From: Volutella citrinella | Lineage: Eukaryota; Ascomycota; Sordariomycetes; Hypocreales; Nectriaceae | Direction of reading: 5' to 3' | NCBI GenBank assembly: GCA_034401135.1 | Contig: JAWZSP010000010.1 | Location: 434,001-498,000 of the forward strand | DNA: 64,000 nucleotides | Part shown: piece by piece, positions 1 to 11,162 of the stretch | Layout of the letters: each line of letters starts with the position of its first letter | Numbering within the stretch: the stretch's first letter is position 1 | The notes under the pieces: model-generated | Seen by the model: the letters and a program-made list of their open reading frames with translations, nothing else | What the model was told of the DNA's origin: nothing | Databases searched by the model: none | Made by a program: the position numbers and the translations under genes

Positions 1-147
1 GCCGCGGCTGCTGAAACCATTGCCTGTGTAGCCACCGATGGCGTCGCGGTCGTCTCCTCCCTCGTGGATTCGGCTGTGAACTCATCTGTTACTGCCGCCA
101 CCGCCGGGTCGATGCACAGGGCCAATGACCTGAAAAAAAGCCACTAA
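1..147 (+). CDS. Possible 3' end of a gene cut by the left edge
   Basis: Frame 1 is open from the first base to a TAA at 145-147 (48 codons). It is rich in Ala, Val, Thr and Ser, with C or G in many third positions, which looks like coding sequence. There is no recognisable motif. The complementary strand is also open here, so the strand is uncertain. Confidence 0.25.
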   Translation, partial: AAAAETIACVATDGVAVVSSLVDSAVNSSVTAATAGSMHRANDLKKSH

Positions 148-544
148 CTGGGCCAAGATCTTCACCTGGGATTCTACTGATCCTCGTGCACCGAAAAATT
201 TAATCCAGAGTTCTGGTACCGCGATTACGCAAACCGGCGGTCACAATCAAGGGACAAAGGAGACATAAGGTACGAAGGCACTAGATCAAACGACTAAAGG
301 AGGAACCATATTGTCATCAGGGATGTTACTTAAGTGGGGGCCATGGCATCACAGTGCACATCTAGGCCCGCGGCGGATCCACGTCATGTGCCCCCCCCTA
401 CCTCATTTCATCTTGGGCGAGGCCCCAATTGTTTGAATCGTTCTTCTTCTTTGTGTCTTAAATGCCTGATGTTCGCCTTTGAAACTGCCCGAGCCCGTCA
501 TTGAATGCTCGCATACTGTTCCTGAAACTCCCGGCAAGGCAGTC
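148..544. other. Intergenic, upstream of the methyltransferase gene
   Basis: No coding sequence is supported. A pyrimidine-rich stretch near 436-460 lies shortly before the likely start at 545, as is common in fungal promoters and 5' leaders. An ATG at 469 opens only a short out-of-frame reading that ends within twelve codons. Confidence 0.5.
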
Positions 545-2444
545 ATGAGGAAGTCTCGCACGCCTTCCGGTCATCTGACCAGCAGCAGGCAGACGAGACT
601 TTCGCTGCGGCCACTAGCTACAGGTTCTATTCCTCAATATTCATCGATTAGAAACGACCCATCTTCAGATCCACCGACCAGCAGGAAACGCAAGCGCCGT
701 GAGACCATCAGCGATGTGGCCATTCCAAGAAGTCCACATCGTGCAATTAGCCTCCTTGGTGCTCCATTGATTACCGCACACGGCCCAAAATCTGTCGCCG
801 ATGACGATAACAAGGCTAATGACGAAAATCTTACGCCAGGTTCTCGATCCTGTACCAAAGCGACGCGGACAACAAGCCCCAGCCTCATCCGAGAAGTACA
901 CTCTGCCTCCGAAGACAAATACAACGAACTTTGCGCAGAATCATCAAAAAATGATGTTGCATTCTTGCCAACTTCGACTAGCAACACGAAACCGCCTGTG
1001 GCGGCAAGTCCGATGCCTGTGAGCAACACACGTCCCAACACCAATGAGAGCTACGCCTCCATTTCCGGTTTGATCACATCAAACCAGGATCTTGCCACCG
1101 ATCACTTGCCCCCAGCAGATACAGAGCCGGTGATGGATTCACACTCGGACATGGGTGATTCTGTGGCTGATTCAACAGTGACATTGGACTCTGAAGCTGA
1201 GGAGCAATATGATGCACTGAGAAACATTCGAGGGTATTCGTCAGTGCAGTTCCATAATTGGGAGTATTTCAACTAACTAAAAGCCAAAAGAATACTGGAT
1301 GATGAAGCAGACCGGGATATAGAGCGCCTTTTGTAAAGCCAGTCAGTGCCACCGTTGTTTGAGCGACACTAACCACGTTAGTCACAAATCCCTTACATTA
1401 CTCTCAAAGAGGCTTGTGTACGCACCTATAGCTTCCAAATTTACCTTCCAGGTATGAAGTTCCAATAGCCGAGACGTTTTCTTGCTAACTTAGGTTAATA
1501 GCATGTGCTTGATGTCGGAACTGGAACAGGTCTGTGTAAAATATCGGACATGAAGGCACTCACTAATGCTAGGCGATACAGGACAATGGGCAATGTACGC
1601 TTAAATTTCGCTTGATATCTGTAGGGATCTAATTACCTGCAGCGAATTCGCCGAAAAACATCCCGAGGCACTTGTGACAGGTACCGATATAAGCTTGGAT
1701 CAGCTACCGCAATTTGTCCCCGAGAATCTAAAGTGGTAAGTCAGCGTTTTTCTTTTACCGCAGACGAATATTGAAGAGAAACTAGGGTGGCAGAGGACTG
1801 CGCTGAGCCGTGGGGCTGCGAGACAACAACGCCCTACGATTTGATAAATGTTGCCCGGATGGGCACATTGGTACCACGCGATATCCTGGTGGTTGAATCG
1901 CGTAAAGCGTTGGCGCCAGGCGGGTGGGTGCAATTCGTAGAGCCTTCGCCACGGCTTGAGGACTACTGCGGAATCATTACTGAGAAAAGCGCTTTGCGCG
2001 AGTGTGAAAGATTCTGGAACGCTGCTGGGCTCACCTTGGATTGGAAGTCGGTGGATAGGCGTGATGAGGAGCTAAAAGAGTCGATGGAGCAAGCCGGGTT
2101 CGTGGAAATCCACATAGAACGACTCAAAGTAAGTCTTTTCGAGACCCATATTCCGGTCAGGGCTAACCTGAATCAAGATGCCAGTCGGTTCTTGGCCTGA
2201 AGTTGGAGGCGACAAGCTCATAGGACTAGCAGCCTTGGACCTCTACGAATCCATTTTCTACGGGCTCCTCGTTCGTGCCGCCACAAAAATGCCAAGTCTG
2301 ACCAAGGAAAAGATTTCGGAACTGAAGGAGAGAGTCTCTGCAGAACTGCGGCCTACTAGCGATCTCGAGAACGTTGTCTCTGGAACATACCCTCGCTTAT
2401 ACATGGAGATTACGGTGCTTTGTGGCAAAAGGCCAGAAGTTTAA
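545..2444 (+). CDS. LaeA-like SAM-dependent methyltransferase, eight exons
   Basis: Predicted class I S-adenosylmethionine methyltransferase of 514 aa. Hand-spliced exons are 545-1233, 1291-1332, 1382-1451, 1502-1529, 1582-1594, 1643-1735, 1786-2128 and 2178-2444; they sum to 515 codons and every intron is GT-AG of 48-57 nt. The N-terminal third is Ser/Thr/Pro-rich and low in structure. Motif I (VLDVGTGTG, about 269-277) is followed by GQWAIEFAEKHPEA and the acidic-loop motif GTDIS, then ALAPGGWVQFVE, the usual order in fungal LaeA-like/TAM-type enzymes. The substrate is unknown; LaeA-like proteins are a large family and most are not global regulators. The first ATG in frame is at 545. Exon 5 is only 13 nt, but it carries conserved residues of motif I. 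No sign of decay. Confidence 0.88.
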
Positions 2445-3070
2445 TCAAGAGATTTAGCATAGAAGGGATTCACATACTGCCCTCGGACTGAGTGCGCGAC
2501 GAAACAGGGAATAGTATCTGGCCCGCACCCTTATATACAACAGTGATAAAACGGGTTGATGGTAATGACAGTACTATATGCGCCTGTAGCCCTGTTGTGA
2601 ACGAAGAAAGCCGCCCTCTAAACTGTCTGCTTAGCTAGGTCGACTAGCACGCCCACCATCTTCTGTCCACTCGCGCATCTTTTGCTGCGCCCGCCCTACT
2701 GCATTGAAGCAGAGCCCAGGGGGTTGACCAGGGTGTTTGTAATCTGACACATCATATTCAGCAATACTGGGCTTAAAGCCAGGCCAAGTCCTGATTGCTG
2801 CGGAAGTAGCTCTCCTTTTATCTATGCTGGTCGTTCGTTTTTTTTCAGGCATCTTTCGCTAGTGGCGGTATATATGGGCAGGAGTCTGGCCGTTCCGGAG
2901 AAACAACCCAGTTGATAAATGCACTCGCACATTTTCCAGCGCGCAGAGCACCCGCATCACGACGTCAAGTTCGTAGGTATTGATCGAAACTCACGCAATC
3001 CTTTCCGAAGAAATACAGGAGTAAGCCAATCCCTTGACTCTCTCTGATGTCGCTCTTTCCCTTGGACTAA
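2445..3070. other. Intergenic, no supported gene
   Basis: A minus-strand ATG reading of 73 codons (2631-2852) has no recognisable motif and is probably chance. Otherwise nothing is visible. Confidence 0.45.
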
Positions 3071-3280
3071 ATGAAACAGCGGTGTCGATCTATCATGTGC
3101 AAGCAAATCGACAAGCGGTGGGAATGTGGCCACAAGGGGATTCATGATGTAGATATATGCAAGCTCTTTTTGAAAGGATGCAAGGGCCCCTCAAGCGAAC
3201 ATGATGTTATCGATGTGGACAAAAAGTGCAGTGATTGTATTCGAAAGGACTCAATGCCAGAGCCGTTCAACTGCAGATGA
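3071..3280 (+). CDS. Small cysteine-rich protein
   Basis: Single-exon reading of 69 aa, or 61 aa if the second Met (3095, MCKQ) is used. It has eight cysteines, including a CGHKG element and a CSDC pair near the C-terminus. This resembles the short fungal proteins that begin MCK/MCx and carry a CGH motif. No signal peptide is present, so it is probably cytosolic or nuclear. No function can be assigned. Its short length makes a chance ORF possible. Confidence 0.45.
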   Translation: MKQRCRSIMCKQIDKRWECGHKGIHDVDICKLFLKGCKGPSSEHDVIDVDKKCSDCIRKDSMPEPFNCR

Positions 3281-3544
3281 GCTAGGCGCTAGATTATTTT
3301 TTCATCAAGACATCCATGTTCCCGCGGAGCACCACGATATGGATGGCGGCCGACTGATGTTTGAGGTGGTACGCTTTCGCATTTTCCCGCCTGCATGTAT
3401 ATTTCGTAGGCAACATGTCTTGGAGTTCTTGGCTTCCGGATTGCCTCAGTGCATCTCACCCTAACCCTCGCAGCACTAATTGTCGCGACACCGCTTGGTC
3501 GTCGTCGCCAGCGTTAAGCACGACCAGTCAAGTCTGGAGATGAA

Positions 3545-3880
3545 CTAGCTGGAAGGGGGCCTCTTTGATCTGGGGCCAGCATTGCACCAGTGCTGCTTGG
3601 TAAGCTTACGGGCTTTAGCCAAGAACCGGCATTGGCTGCAGTGGAAGTAGTCGTGTATGAGCCGCTCCGTAATAGGCCGGCTGCCTGGCGGTCGCTCCAC
3701 CTGGCTGGGCGGAAGCTCGCCGTAGATATCACTGATCGCGCGGATCAGCTCGCCATTGACCTTGGGGATATGCCGGAAGTGCGACCCGATGACGGCCCCT
3801 GCCGGCACAGCGCAGCAACAAAGCCCACAAAGAGGCACATCGAACTCAAGATCCTGCACAACGACGTCCCGCACCTGCAT
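3545..3880 (-). pseudogene. OrsD-like (DUF3505) Cys-rich domain fragment
   Basis: A 111-residue reading with a CGLC pair near the N-terminus and a C-terminal CSQC pair followed by His, separated by an Ile/Pro-rich spacer (GELPPSQ, RPITERLI). This Cys-pair / spacer / Cys-pair-His layout resembles the domain named after the orsellinic-acid cluster protein OrsD, usually found at the N-terminus of much larger fungal proteins. The reading stops right after the second half, and a stop lies just before the Met at 3880, so this looks like an isolated fragment. Another broken reading on the same strand (5147-5473) may be a relic of the same gene, but I cannot show that. Confidence 0.45.
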
Positions 3881-4387
3881 CTACATGTGACCCCCATGTA
3901 TGCTAATCCCATGTAGACAGTTCCTTCAGCCCGAGGTATGGCAAACGCCTAACTAGCTTGCGCCCTCTCACTGCATCTCATTTTGTTGGTCGATGAGCGG
4001 GCTGCAGTCTTGCAGAGAACACCATGATCCAAAGAGCTCTGATCTCCCCTGGGCTTCTGCCACGCCTCTATCGCTTGACTGTAGGCAATCCTGTATGAAG
4101 AACGGCGTCGCTTCATTCTTCTCCATCTTGCATTCAGAAAGGATACATTAGTAGGCAGTTTCTCGCTGTCTTATCTCTCATCGTCATTCACACCCCGGTC
4201 TTATGGGCGGTGCAGGTGGCTCCACCTGTGGCCGTGAGCAAGCCCCTACCTCTTGCGGGTAGTAGAGCGTTGGTTGGTCTCTCACGCGCCGGTACCACAT
4301 TCACGTAAATATTGCCATGGCTCCCCTCTGGCAGCGTTCAATTTTGCCACCTCGCCAAGTTAGCCATCTTCTCGAACGCCCTCTTCG
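3881..4387. other. Intergenic, upstream of the Myb-like gene
   Basis: No coding sequence recognised. It presumably holds the promoter of the gene starting at 4388. Confidence 0.4.
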
Positions 4388-5020
4388 ATGTCATCTCACC
4401 GCAACAGTCTGCCTGCTCCGTCATCTGATCAACTATCGTCTACGAGCGGCGAAACACAGAGTGAGTGGGATGAGGCGAAAAAAAATGACCTAGCACTTTC
4501 CTATCAAAAGTAAGTTCATACTGGGCATTCTGCTGATTTTCTTGTCCGGATTATATTTAACCTTAAATATAGACATAAGGCCAGAATGTGGAAAAGAATC
4601 GCAAAAGAAATGGCCATCCCTTGGAGGGTAGTAGAGGCTATGCATTGGCAACTTGGCAAAGCTGATACGGCCGGTCGAGATGGCGAGATATCAGTTTTTC
4701 TTGCTTCCGCCAAGGTCGACAGCAACAGTCACAAAATGCTCCCATGCACACAATCTCATAACCTTCAGGCACCATCACCCGAAGCTCACTCAGCACAGTT
4801 AAGACTTTCACCGATACCAAATGAGCTTCCGGGTGGGATGACAAGGCTGCCTGGATTTGCTGAATTTGAAAATGGCGTTGGAGCCTTGAGCGGTCCAGCA
4901 GCGCCGCTTCTCCCGACAGATGCTAGGCAGTTGGCAATCTCAAAGACAGTGGGTTCGAAGCGACATGCCGCCAGTTCTGATGCTCTTCTTGGTGGGACTA
5001 GCAAAAGAAGAAGGGGGTAG
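4388..5020 (+). CDS. Myb/SANT-like DNA-binding protein, two exons
   Basis: Predicted 189-aa protein from exons 4388-4509 and 4573-5020; the 63-nt intron starts GTAAGT and ends ATATAG. The N-terminal half holds one SANT/Myb-like unit: an acidic helix with the first Trp (SEWDEAKK), a helix ending ALSYQK, then MWKRIAKEM, IPWRVVEAMHWQLG and a Lys/Arg-poor tail. The W-(K)-x-IA and AVEAMHWQLG layout is a common single-repeat fungal Myb form. The C-terminal half is low complexity with a basic KRHAAS...KRRRG end that could be a nuclear localisation signal. Probably a nuclear DNA- or chromatin-binding protein; the target is unknown. No close functional neighbour. Confidence 0.75.
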
Positions 5021-6465
5021 GCTCTCAATCTCGGTTCAGCACGCAGTGAAAGCGGTATCTACCATAGCTGGACTACCCAGAGTTATTGGATTGCGTTTTT
5101 TTTGTGTGCCGTCCGTTTTGCTACTCCTCGCCTAATTAAATGCGCTCTAATAAACCGTTTCCAAGGAACCGCGCCAATTTGCATGCTCTCGCTGCGGGTG
5201 AGGCCAGTTCTCGTCGATGAGATATGCAGCATCAGGCAGTCGCTGGTAGCTCAAATCCACTGCCCATGTCCGCCTTTGGCGCCCGAGCAGTTCGCGCCGG
5301 GTTAATGCAGGCACAGTGGCGAAGCAGCGCTTACATTGGGCGCGGTCGAGACACTGCGCCTTTCTTTTCGCGGCTCCTGCTCTGCACGACCTGATCATGG
5401 AGTGCCACGACCTCTGCCACCACGCCAAGGGCAGGGTTATGGCGCAGATAGGAATCAATAAAAAGAAGTACATGATACTGGACCAAAACGCTCTATTTTA
5501 AAAAAATAGATTGAATAGCCAAGATTAGCTATAAAAATTATATAAAAAAACTTATAATGGTGGAAGGTCACCGATGTATTCTGCAAAAGCCAGTGTTCGT
5601 TACTGGGAAAACGACGATTGCCTAATCACAATGGAGGGCAAGGAAAATTTCCTGACACTGCCGCGTTTTTACTGCATCGTCGGATGAATAAGGAGGTCGG
5701 GGCTGAGGGGGCGGGCAGGGGACTTAGTGAGGGCGAAGGGAACATCGACGGAGGAAAGCACGCCCGCTGCAACTGGTCCGTTCGCAAGCAGTGCCGGAAG
5801 GCCAAGTGCTTGATGACGAGTTCAGAGTGTTGGCGCTTGAGTTGCACCGATTTCCAGGCGTACTCAGAGTGCAGCATGAGGTGGCGGAGATCACCAGCTC
5901 CTTGAGCCGTAGCAGCAGACGGTGCCTTCTCAGTGGTCTCCCCCTTCCTCCACTGTTAAGTCCCCTGTAGCAGAGGGTTTCACTGATGATTCCGCGTCCC
6001 TCAGTAGCGTACTTTGTAGATGGGCATAGTGGTGATGACTCGCCTGGTATTGACAGCGGCTGTGCCAGCTGTGAACGGGAACTGGACCCAACCGGCTTGG
6101 ATAATGCCGGGTATGGTCTGCGCCCTGGCTGCGATCTTTTTCCGCTGCTTATACTTTCTAGATATATATCAAATGCTGCTCCACTGCATGGGCCATATAT
6201 CTGTACTGAAAACTCGCTTAAGTCATAACGTGATATGGCGCTATATGGACATATGCGGGTGCGTCTGTGGTTGGCTCTCTGGACTCATCTTGCTGTATCT
6301 CTCCAATAGAGCCTTCGTGTCCTCTAACCACTCTCATTCAGTCCTCCTCACGTGACCAATGATCTTCTGATATCCGCACGGCATTTTTCTAGTTCACCAT
6401 CCGAAACGACCTTCCATTAAACACAATCATCACTTAAAGAGCTCCCACCACCAGGCCAGCCATGC
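5021..6465. other. Gene-poor interval
   Basis: Several readings of 60-110 codons overlap on both strands, none with a recognisable domain. A short AT-rich patch lies at about 5496-5560. The minus reading 5147-5473 (108 codons) and the plus reading 6020-6355 (111 codons, with hydrophobic stretches) are the longest. Both could be decayed genes, but nothing identifies them. Confidence 0.4.
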
Positions 6466-7763
6466 ATGACTATGGCTAGCAATGATGGGAATGACAAGGA
6501 CGGCAGCCTTGTAGCTCGCACCCAGTCTGGCCTAGCGCAGCTAAGAGGACACACTGCTAGACCGCAAGGCACATCGGTACCCTTTACTTTTCGCTGGGCA
6601 GGGCAGCATAACGATAAATAATTAATTGCCACTTATGATTATGTAGAATGGAATACTCTACTTGATATCACAAAGCGGCTAAGCAGAGACCCAATAAGCG
6701 CCTACGAAGGAAATTTCTATGCCGGTGGACGTCATATTATTCGCCAAATCAAGCTCACGTAGAATCACTAGTTGTAGTTAGCATGCATACTAATAATACC
6801 CACGCTAATGAACCCTAGATCGGACTCATCGGACTCTAAGTGGTGGACAGATAAGATGAAGTTTATAATGGAAAGTGAAATTGCGACTATGAAGTTCATC
6901 TCGCAGACGACCGATATTCCTGTTCTGAAAGTCTTTGATTACAATACGAGCCTAGGGGGAAACTTAGTGAGGTTACCTTACATATTGATGGAGTGTATTG
7001 AAGGCAATATAATCCATGATCTTAGCGGACCTAGTATTCTCACTAAGCAGCAAAGCACAAAGTTGCGCAAATCAATGGCACTTATACAGGTAGTATACTG
7101 CATGACCTTGATTTCTAAAGCTAATAATCCTAGTGCAAACTGTCGAAGGTGACTATTAATAAGCTGGGCTCTTTGATCTTAAATATAGATAGAGATATCG
7201 ATATCGGCCCTCTCCTATCTTAATTTGGGTTCCAAGGCCCCTTTAAATTAGTGGCAGACTATTTCTTAGCCTAGGCAACCTATAATACGACCTTCAAGAA
7301 CCTAGAGCGACTGGAGGATCTGCAATTAAGGCAGGCGACTGAGTCCTTTCCCACTCATCTACAATAAGTAATTAAAGCTTCTTTTCCTTTATAGATTTCT
7401 GACAAATACCTAATTATGCATCCCGACTTCTTAATGCATAACATTTTGCTTGATAATAGCTATGAGGTTGTAGGTGTAATTGATTGGGAATTTGCGCACT
7501 TGACGCTGCTTGAGATCTTTGGGCCACGAATGAATATGCACACCTTATTCGATCCTCAGCTTGCAACCCAAGTGCTTAACGAAGAGGGACGCCTATATAT
7601 TGAAGATGTTGCTGACGCAGAGGCAGAATTGGGTTTAGAACAAAGCCTCTTGAAATCATTTGGAACCTCAGTTGGAGATCTGGGTATTTGCATGCACTTA
7701 TATGAAGAGGGAAGCGCACTGTATTTTAATCCCTTGATTGATCGGTTGGAGAACCCTAGGTAG
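6466..7763 (+). pseudogene. APH-like kinase pseudogene with many in-frame stops
   Basis: Aminoglycoside-phosphotransferase-like (protein-kinase-fold) gene broken by mutation. One frame runs from the ATG at 6466 (or 6472) through YDYVEWNTLLDI, GRHIIRQIKL and a lobe ending at 7089. A GT-AG intron (7090-7133) leads to a second exon with HPDFLMHNILLD (catalytic HxDxxxxN layout) and VIDWEFAH (metal-binding DWE). In-frame stops stand at 6619, 6760, 6769, 6775, 7221, 7272, 7365 and 7392. All are TAA or TAG and none is TGA, as expected when CAA, CAG or TGG decays by C-to-T change. The surrounding protein sequence stays clearly alignable in the mind to APH proteins, so the loss looks recent. An intact relative lies at 10.1-11.2 kb. 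Confidence 0.82.
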
Positions 7764-7948
7764 TCATAGCACATGCCACGCTCCTCCCGTTCAGGCTCAG
7801 CGGACCGGAGCTCCGCTGTCAGCCGTATGCCAAACACATTTAAATTTCAGCCTGTGTAAGACTCCGTGGCAGACAGGTCATGCTACCCTATAGAATCACA
7901 TGCATCCGCCTGGGATGAACCGCGCAGAAATAATAAATCGGATGTGCT

Positions 7949-8305
7949 ATGGAATATACCAGCGGCTGTGCGCAGCCTTTTGCCTCTTTAATGGCCGATC
8001 GCACGATCTGTTTGATTCACCTTGCGCTCTTGATAGTTACGCTACCTAATCTAGGATACCAGCCCCTTATGCTGTGCTTATGTTGTGCTTTATTGGGCGT
8101 TGATCCTATGGCAGCGTATGTGGAGGATGTAGATGACAGCGACACTGACGGCGCAGAGATGACCCGTGCCCAGCAATAGAACAGCGGAATCGCGCAGTAC
8201 GAGAACTGGTGCCGGGATCCCAAGAGTGGCGGCTTTGCACTCGTCGGAAACGCAATGGAAAAGATATACAGGTCCTCCGTTAACGAGGCAGAATTAGTTA
8301 TTTGA
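7949..8305 (+). pseudogene. Unidentified reading interrupted by one TAG
   Basis: A 76-codon ATG reading (7949-8179) has a hydrophobic centre and an acidic end (VEDVDDSDTDGAE). After the TAG the same frame continues for about 40 codons (QYENWCRDPKSGGFALV) before TGA. The continuation looks protein-like, and TAG could derive from CAG or TGG. I do not recognise the family. Confidence 0.3.
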
Positions 8306-9210
8306 AACCTTCCTTTGAAGCAAGAAGTGGGAGATATTTTGTCATTAAATCACCAGGAAGTGGGGACACTATAGGTTTCGATGGTATTGGTTGGTGGAAA
8401 AAAATGTATAACAGGATGCTGGATATGCAAGCGTTGGTGGAAGGCTCGGGCAGCGTTTGGTGCAGATAGGACACAGAATTCGAGGAGCATGGCCAAGTGC
8501 GAGTGTTTTAGCTGAGTTTCGTGGATCTTGATTCCAGGCGCCTCCGTAGCCTTGTAGGCGGACGAGGGAGAAGGGAGTGGACTATCACGGCTTGGATGAT
8601 AAAGCCGCTGTAGAAATAGTCCGAAAGTTAAAGAGAGGCTGCTGGATGCAGATTTGGTACTGTCCAGTTTTGGTCCTGGACGTTCCAGGGATATGTATAG
8701 GTAGAGTAATTCGCCATCAGCCAATTTCGACTCACAATGACGGTGAGCATGGCCAGTGGCACGCCTCATTGTCAAAAGCATGACACACATTCCCTTTTAA
8801 TACAGTACTACTACGACCGGGGACGTGGAGCTCTTCCGATCTAGTAACTCCGTTCGTCCCAAAACTGCCACCTGCATCAGCCCGCATCTCTCATCACACC
8901 ATTGACGGGGATCTATTTGAGAGATGCATCTGTGGGAATCGGGTCATTGTCACCAACCGTCACCAAGACAGGGGGCTGGGTCCCGTTTTGGACCAGGCTG
9001 CCCCATAATTACTGGGTTCATGGACGTGCCCTGAGCGAGACCGTCACAATGGCCTCTGTCATTCGGTTTATTGACAGCACAACCATGGTCGCGTCAAGGC
9101 CCCTAGTGCCCATCTCTTTCCATAGATTTAAGCGCTTAGCCTTTCTTTTGAATTCTTGAAAAATTTCTCCAACCTACTCACCACATCAGCAAGCAGGGTG
9201 CACTAAGCAC
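8306..9210. other. No supported gene
   Basis: A 146-codon minus reading (8350-8790) and an 85-codon plus reading (8902-9159) are open but have no family signature. Left unassigned. Confidence 0.4.
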
Positions 9211-9405
9211 TCAATCCGCCCTCTCAACCTGCACTTGCCCCAAAACAGCGCCCATCGGGGCTTCGTCGCGACCGTCGGGAATGTAGCTGGGGTCGTCGTC
9301 CTCAGAGTCGCTCTCCTCGATGGCAATGGCGACGAGTCTGTTGTCCCCTGCTCGTGGAGCGGCTGGCAGCAAGAGCGCGGGCGCGGGGGAGGCGGCGAGA
9401 GCCAT
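9211..9405 (-). CDS. Small acidic hypothetical protein
   Basis: A 64-aa reading starting with a good context (gccATGG) after a CT-rich leader on the minus strand. The first 18 residues are Ala/Pro/Leu-rich; the middle is strongly acidic (EESDSEDDD) and is followed by PSYIPDGRDEAP. Strong third-position C/G use suggests real coding, unlike the surroundings. It could be a complete small protein or a first exon whose partner I missed. No function can be named. Confidence 0.4.
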   Translation of the reverse strand: MALAASPAPALLLPAAPRAGDNRLVAIAIEESDSEDDDPSYIPDGRDEAPMGAVLGQVQVERAD

Positions 9406-10082
9406 GGCGAGTTTGCGGGTCGGGCGTGTGTAGGTGCTTCGAGAGACGAGAAAAGCAGTTGAAGGAGGGAGAGTTGCGAGAGCGCCGTCGAGGGGAAGTC
9501 GCCCCCCTTTTATGCTCGTCGCGACGCTCCTCCGCCCTGCCCGAATCTACCTTGTCTGGCCTGGCCCTGGATCATGCGTCATGCGTTCCATCGCGTTGCG
9601 CCCCCGAGTGGCTGGTCCCAGGTATCACGGAGAGGAGCGGAAAGAAGCAGGCATGCTGACGTCGTGTGGTGAGAGGGGTGTTGGCCTGGGCCGTCGTGAT
9701 TGGAGGCGGTGGTCGTTGTATGGACGCGTTCGAGATAGATCTAGTCAGAAGAAAAGTTATCGCAGTCGTAGCTCTCGAGCGAGAGGGGGGGAGCTACCCC
9801 TTTCATAGACGGAGCTCCGGCAGCACAGCGTCGCTTCCGTGACGGTGCGATCCAGGAGGACTTCAGGTTGGGGCAAATACAGCCACGCATCACAAGACTT
9901 GCGTGAACCAGAGAGACTCCGGCCTCCCTGGCCACTCGTTGTCAATGTCTTGATGGAGCGAAAGGAAACAGGCCTATCTCCGGCCTATACGTTATTCTTG
10001 CTTGCTGTCTGTCCATAACCCTCCTACCGGCCATAAAACAGCTTGAGAAACGCAGCAGATCTGTCTCGAGCCGTCAGCGCTA
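9406..10082. other. Intergenic between two minus-strand genes
   Basis: GC-rich, with overlapping arginine/serine-rich readings on both strands that look like compositional artefacts. It probably holds the 5' region of the 9.2-kb ORF and the 3' region of the kinase gene. Confidence 0.4.
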
Positions 10083-11162
10083 CTACAATGGCTCCCAAAC
10101 AGAATCCTCGAGGCCTAGGGTGACCGCCTCGAGGTACCTAAAGCCTGGGCTTCCCGCTTTAACGGGAGCACGGCTCTCGGCACTCACCCATTCGAGGCCG
10201 TGCTTCCGGAAAATGCCGACCAGTCTCGCGTTATTAACACGATGTCTGATGTTGCTCGAGATGGGTCCCATAGCCTCGGCAAAGGCTTGCCAGAACTCCC
10301 GGCGAAGGTCCCCCTGGTGGCTGACCCAGCGCCAGCCACTTGTCGTCCGCTCACCGAGCAGGCTCTCGAGCCCCTCGAGCGACGTGCCAAAGGGGCCGAT
10401 TTCGGTATCTTTCCAGTCGCAGATACCCGTAATGCTACCCGTCTCCGGGTCCACGTGGATATTATTCTCCAGGAGGTCGGTGTGGTTGGGCACCATCGGC
10501 CAGTCGTTGTCGAATAGCCCCGGGAGGCCCTCGATGAGGCGGTCTAGCAGTCTATGGAACTTCTTGGGCAAGCCCCGGTGGAACTGCTGGAGCTCTGACC
10601 TGTAACTGTCGTACAGCTTCTGTCGGCTGGGAGTTGGCATTGATGGTGCCGCGTTGTGCCAGGCCGAGGCGAAGAAGCTGTGCGGTTTTGCTTAACGTCA
10701 GAGAGAGAATACAAGGTGGCATCGATGGCCCTACCTCGCAAAGTCTTGTAGAGTTCTCGTTAAGAGGAAACCGCGATGCGCCCGCAACTGGCTCCGTGCG
10801 AGGTATGCTGACACCCCGCCGACGTTGTCCATTGTGTAGACAATGAGATTGCCCAGATTGCCCGAGTAATTATGCTGAGGAACAAAGCGCCCTCCATAAG
10901 CTTCCCTTACGATGTCGAGGAACTCGAGGTCAAAGGCATATTTGGGGTCGCGAAATTGGACGACAGGCGCTGTGGGGACGTCGACTGACACGACGGTGTA
11001 GCTTGTAGCGCCTTGGACCTCTGATGGACGGACAGGCCCACCGATGATTACCCCAGCCCTCTGGTTGCACTCATCTTGCGTCTGTGGAGCAGCATCCTGA
11101 AAGAATTGCTCAATCTGCATCCTCGATAGATCTGAAATAAGGGTCTGCATTTCTGAGGCCAT
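10083..11162 (-). CDS. Aminoglycoside-phosphotransferase-like kinase, intact
   Basis: Predicted 340-aa protein of the APH/choline-kinase-like superfamily. Exons on the minus strand are 11162-10735 and 10677-10083, with a 57-nt GT-AG intron; together 341 codons. The N-terminal lobe precedes FASAWHN, a usual hallmark just before the C-terminal lobe. Then come NHTDLLENN (catalytic HxDxxxxN; His about 208, Asp 210, Asn 215) and GICDWKD (metal-binding Asp about 230), ending with an amphipathic C-terminus. Fungal members are very numerous and mostly uncharacterised; phosphorylation of a small molecule is likely, but the substrate cannot be told. The Met at 11162 was chosen over upstream hydrophobic readings because the lobe structure begins there. 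All key residues are present, in contrast to the relative at 6.5-7.8 kb. Confidence 0.82.

Noticed and set aside
634..1044. Long minus-strand readings opposite the methyltransferase first exon
   Set aside because: They are shadows of the plus-strand coding frame, with no motif of their own.
3461..3470. Telomere-like repeat (CCCTAACC)
   Set aside because: A single unit only; not an array.
5147..5473. Second OrsD-like fragment
   Set aside because: Same strand and close to the 3.5-kb fragment, but only one Cys pair is visible and the frame is broken. Similarity could not be shown by eye.
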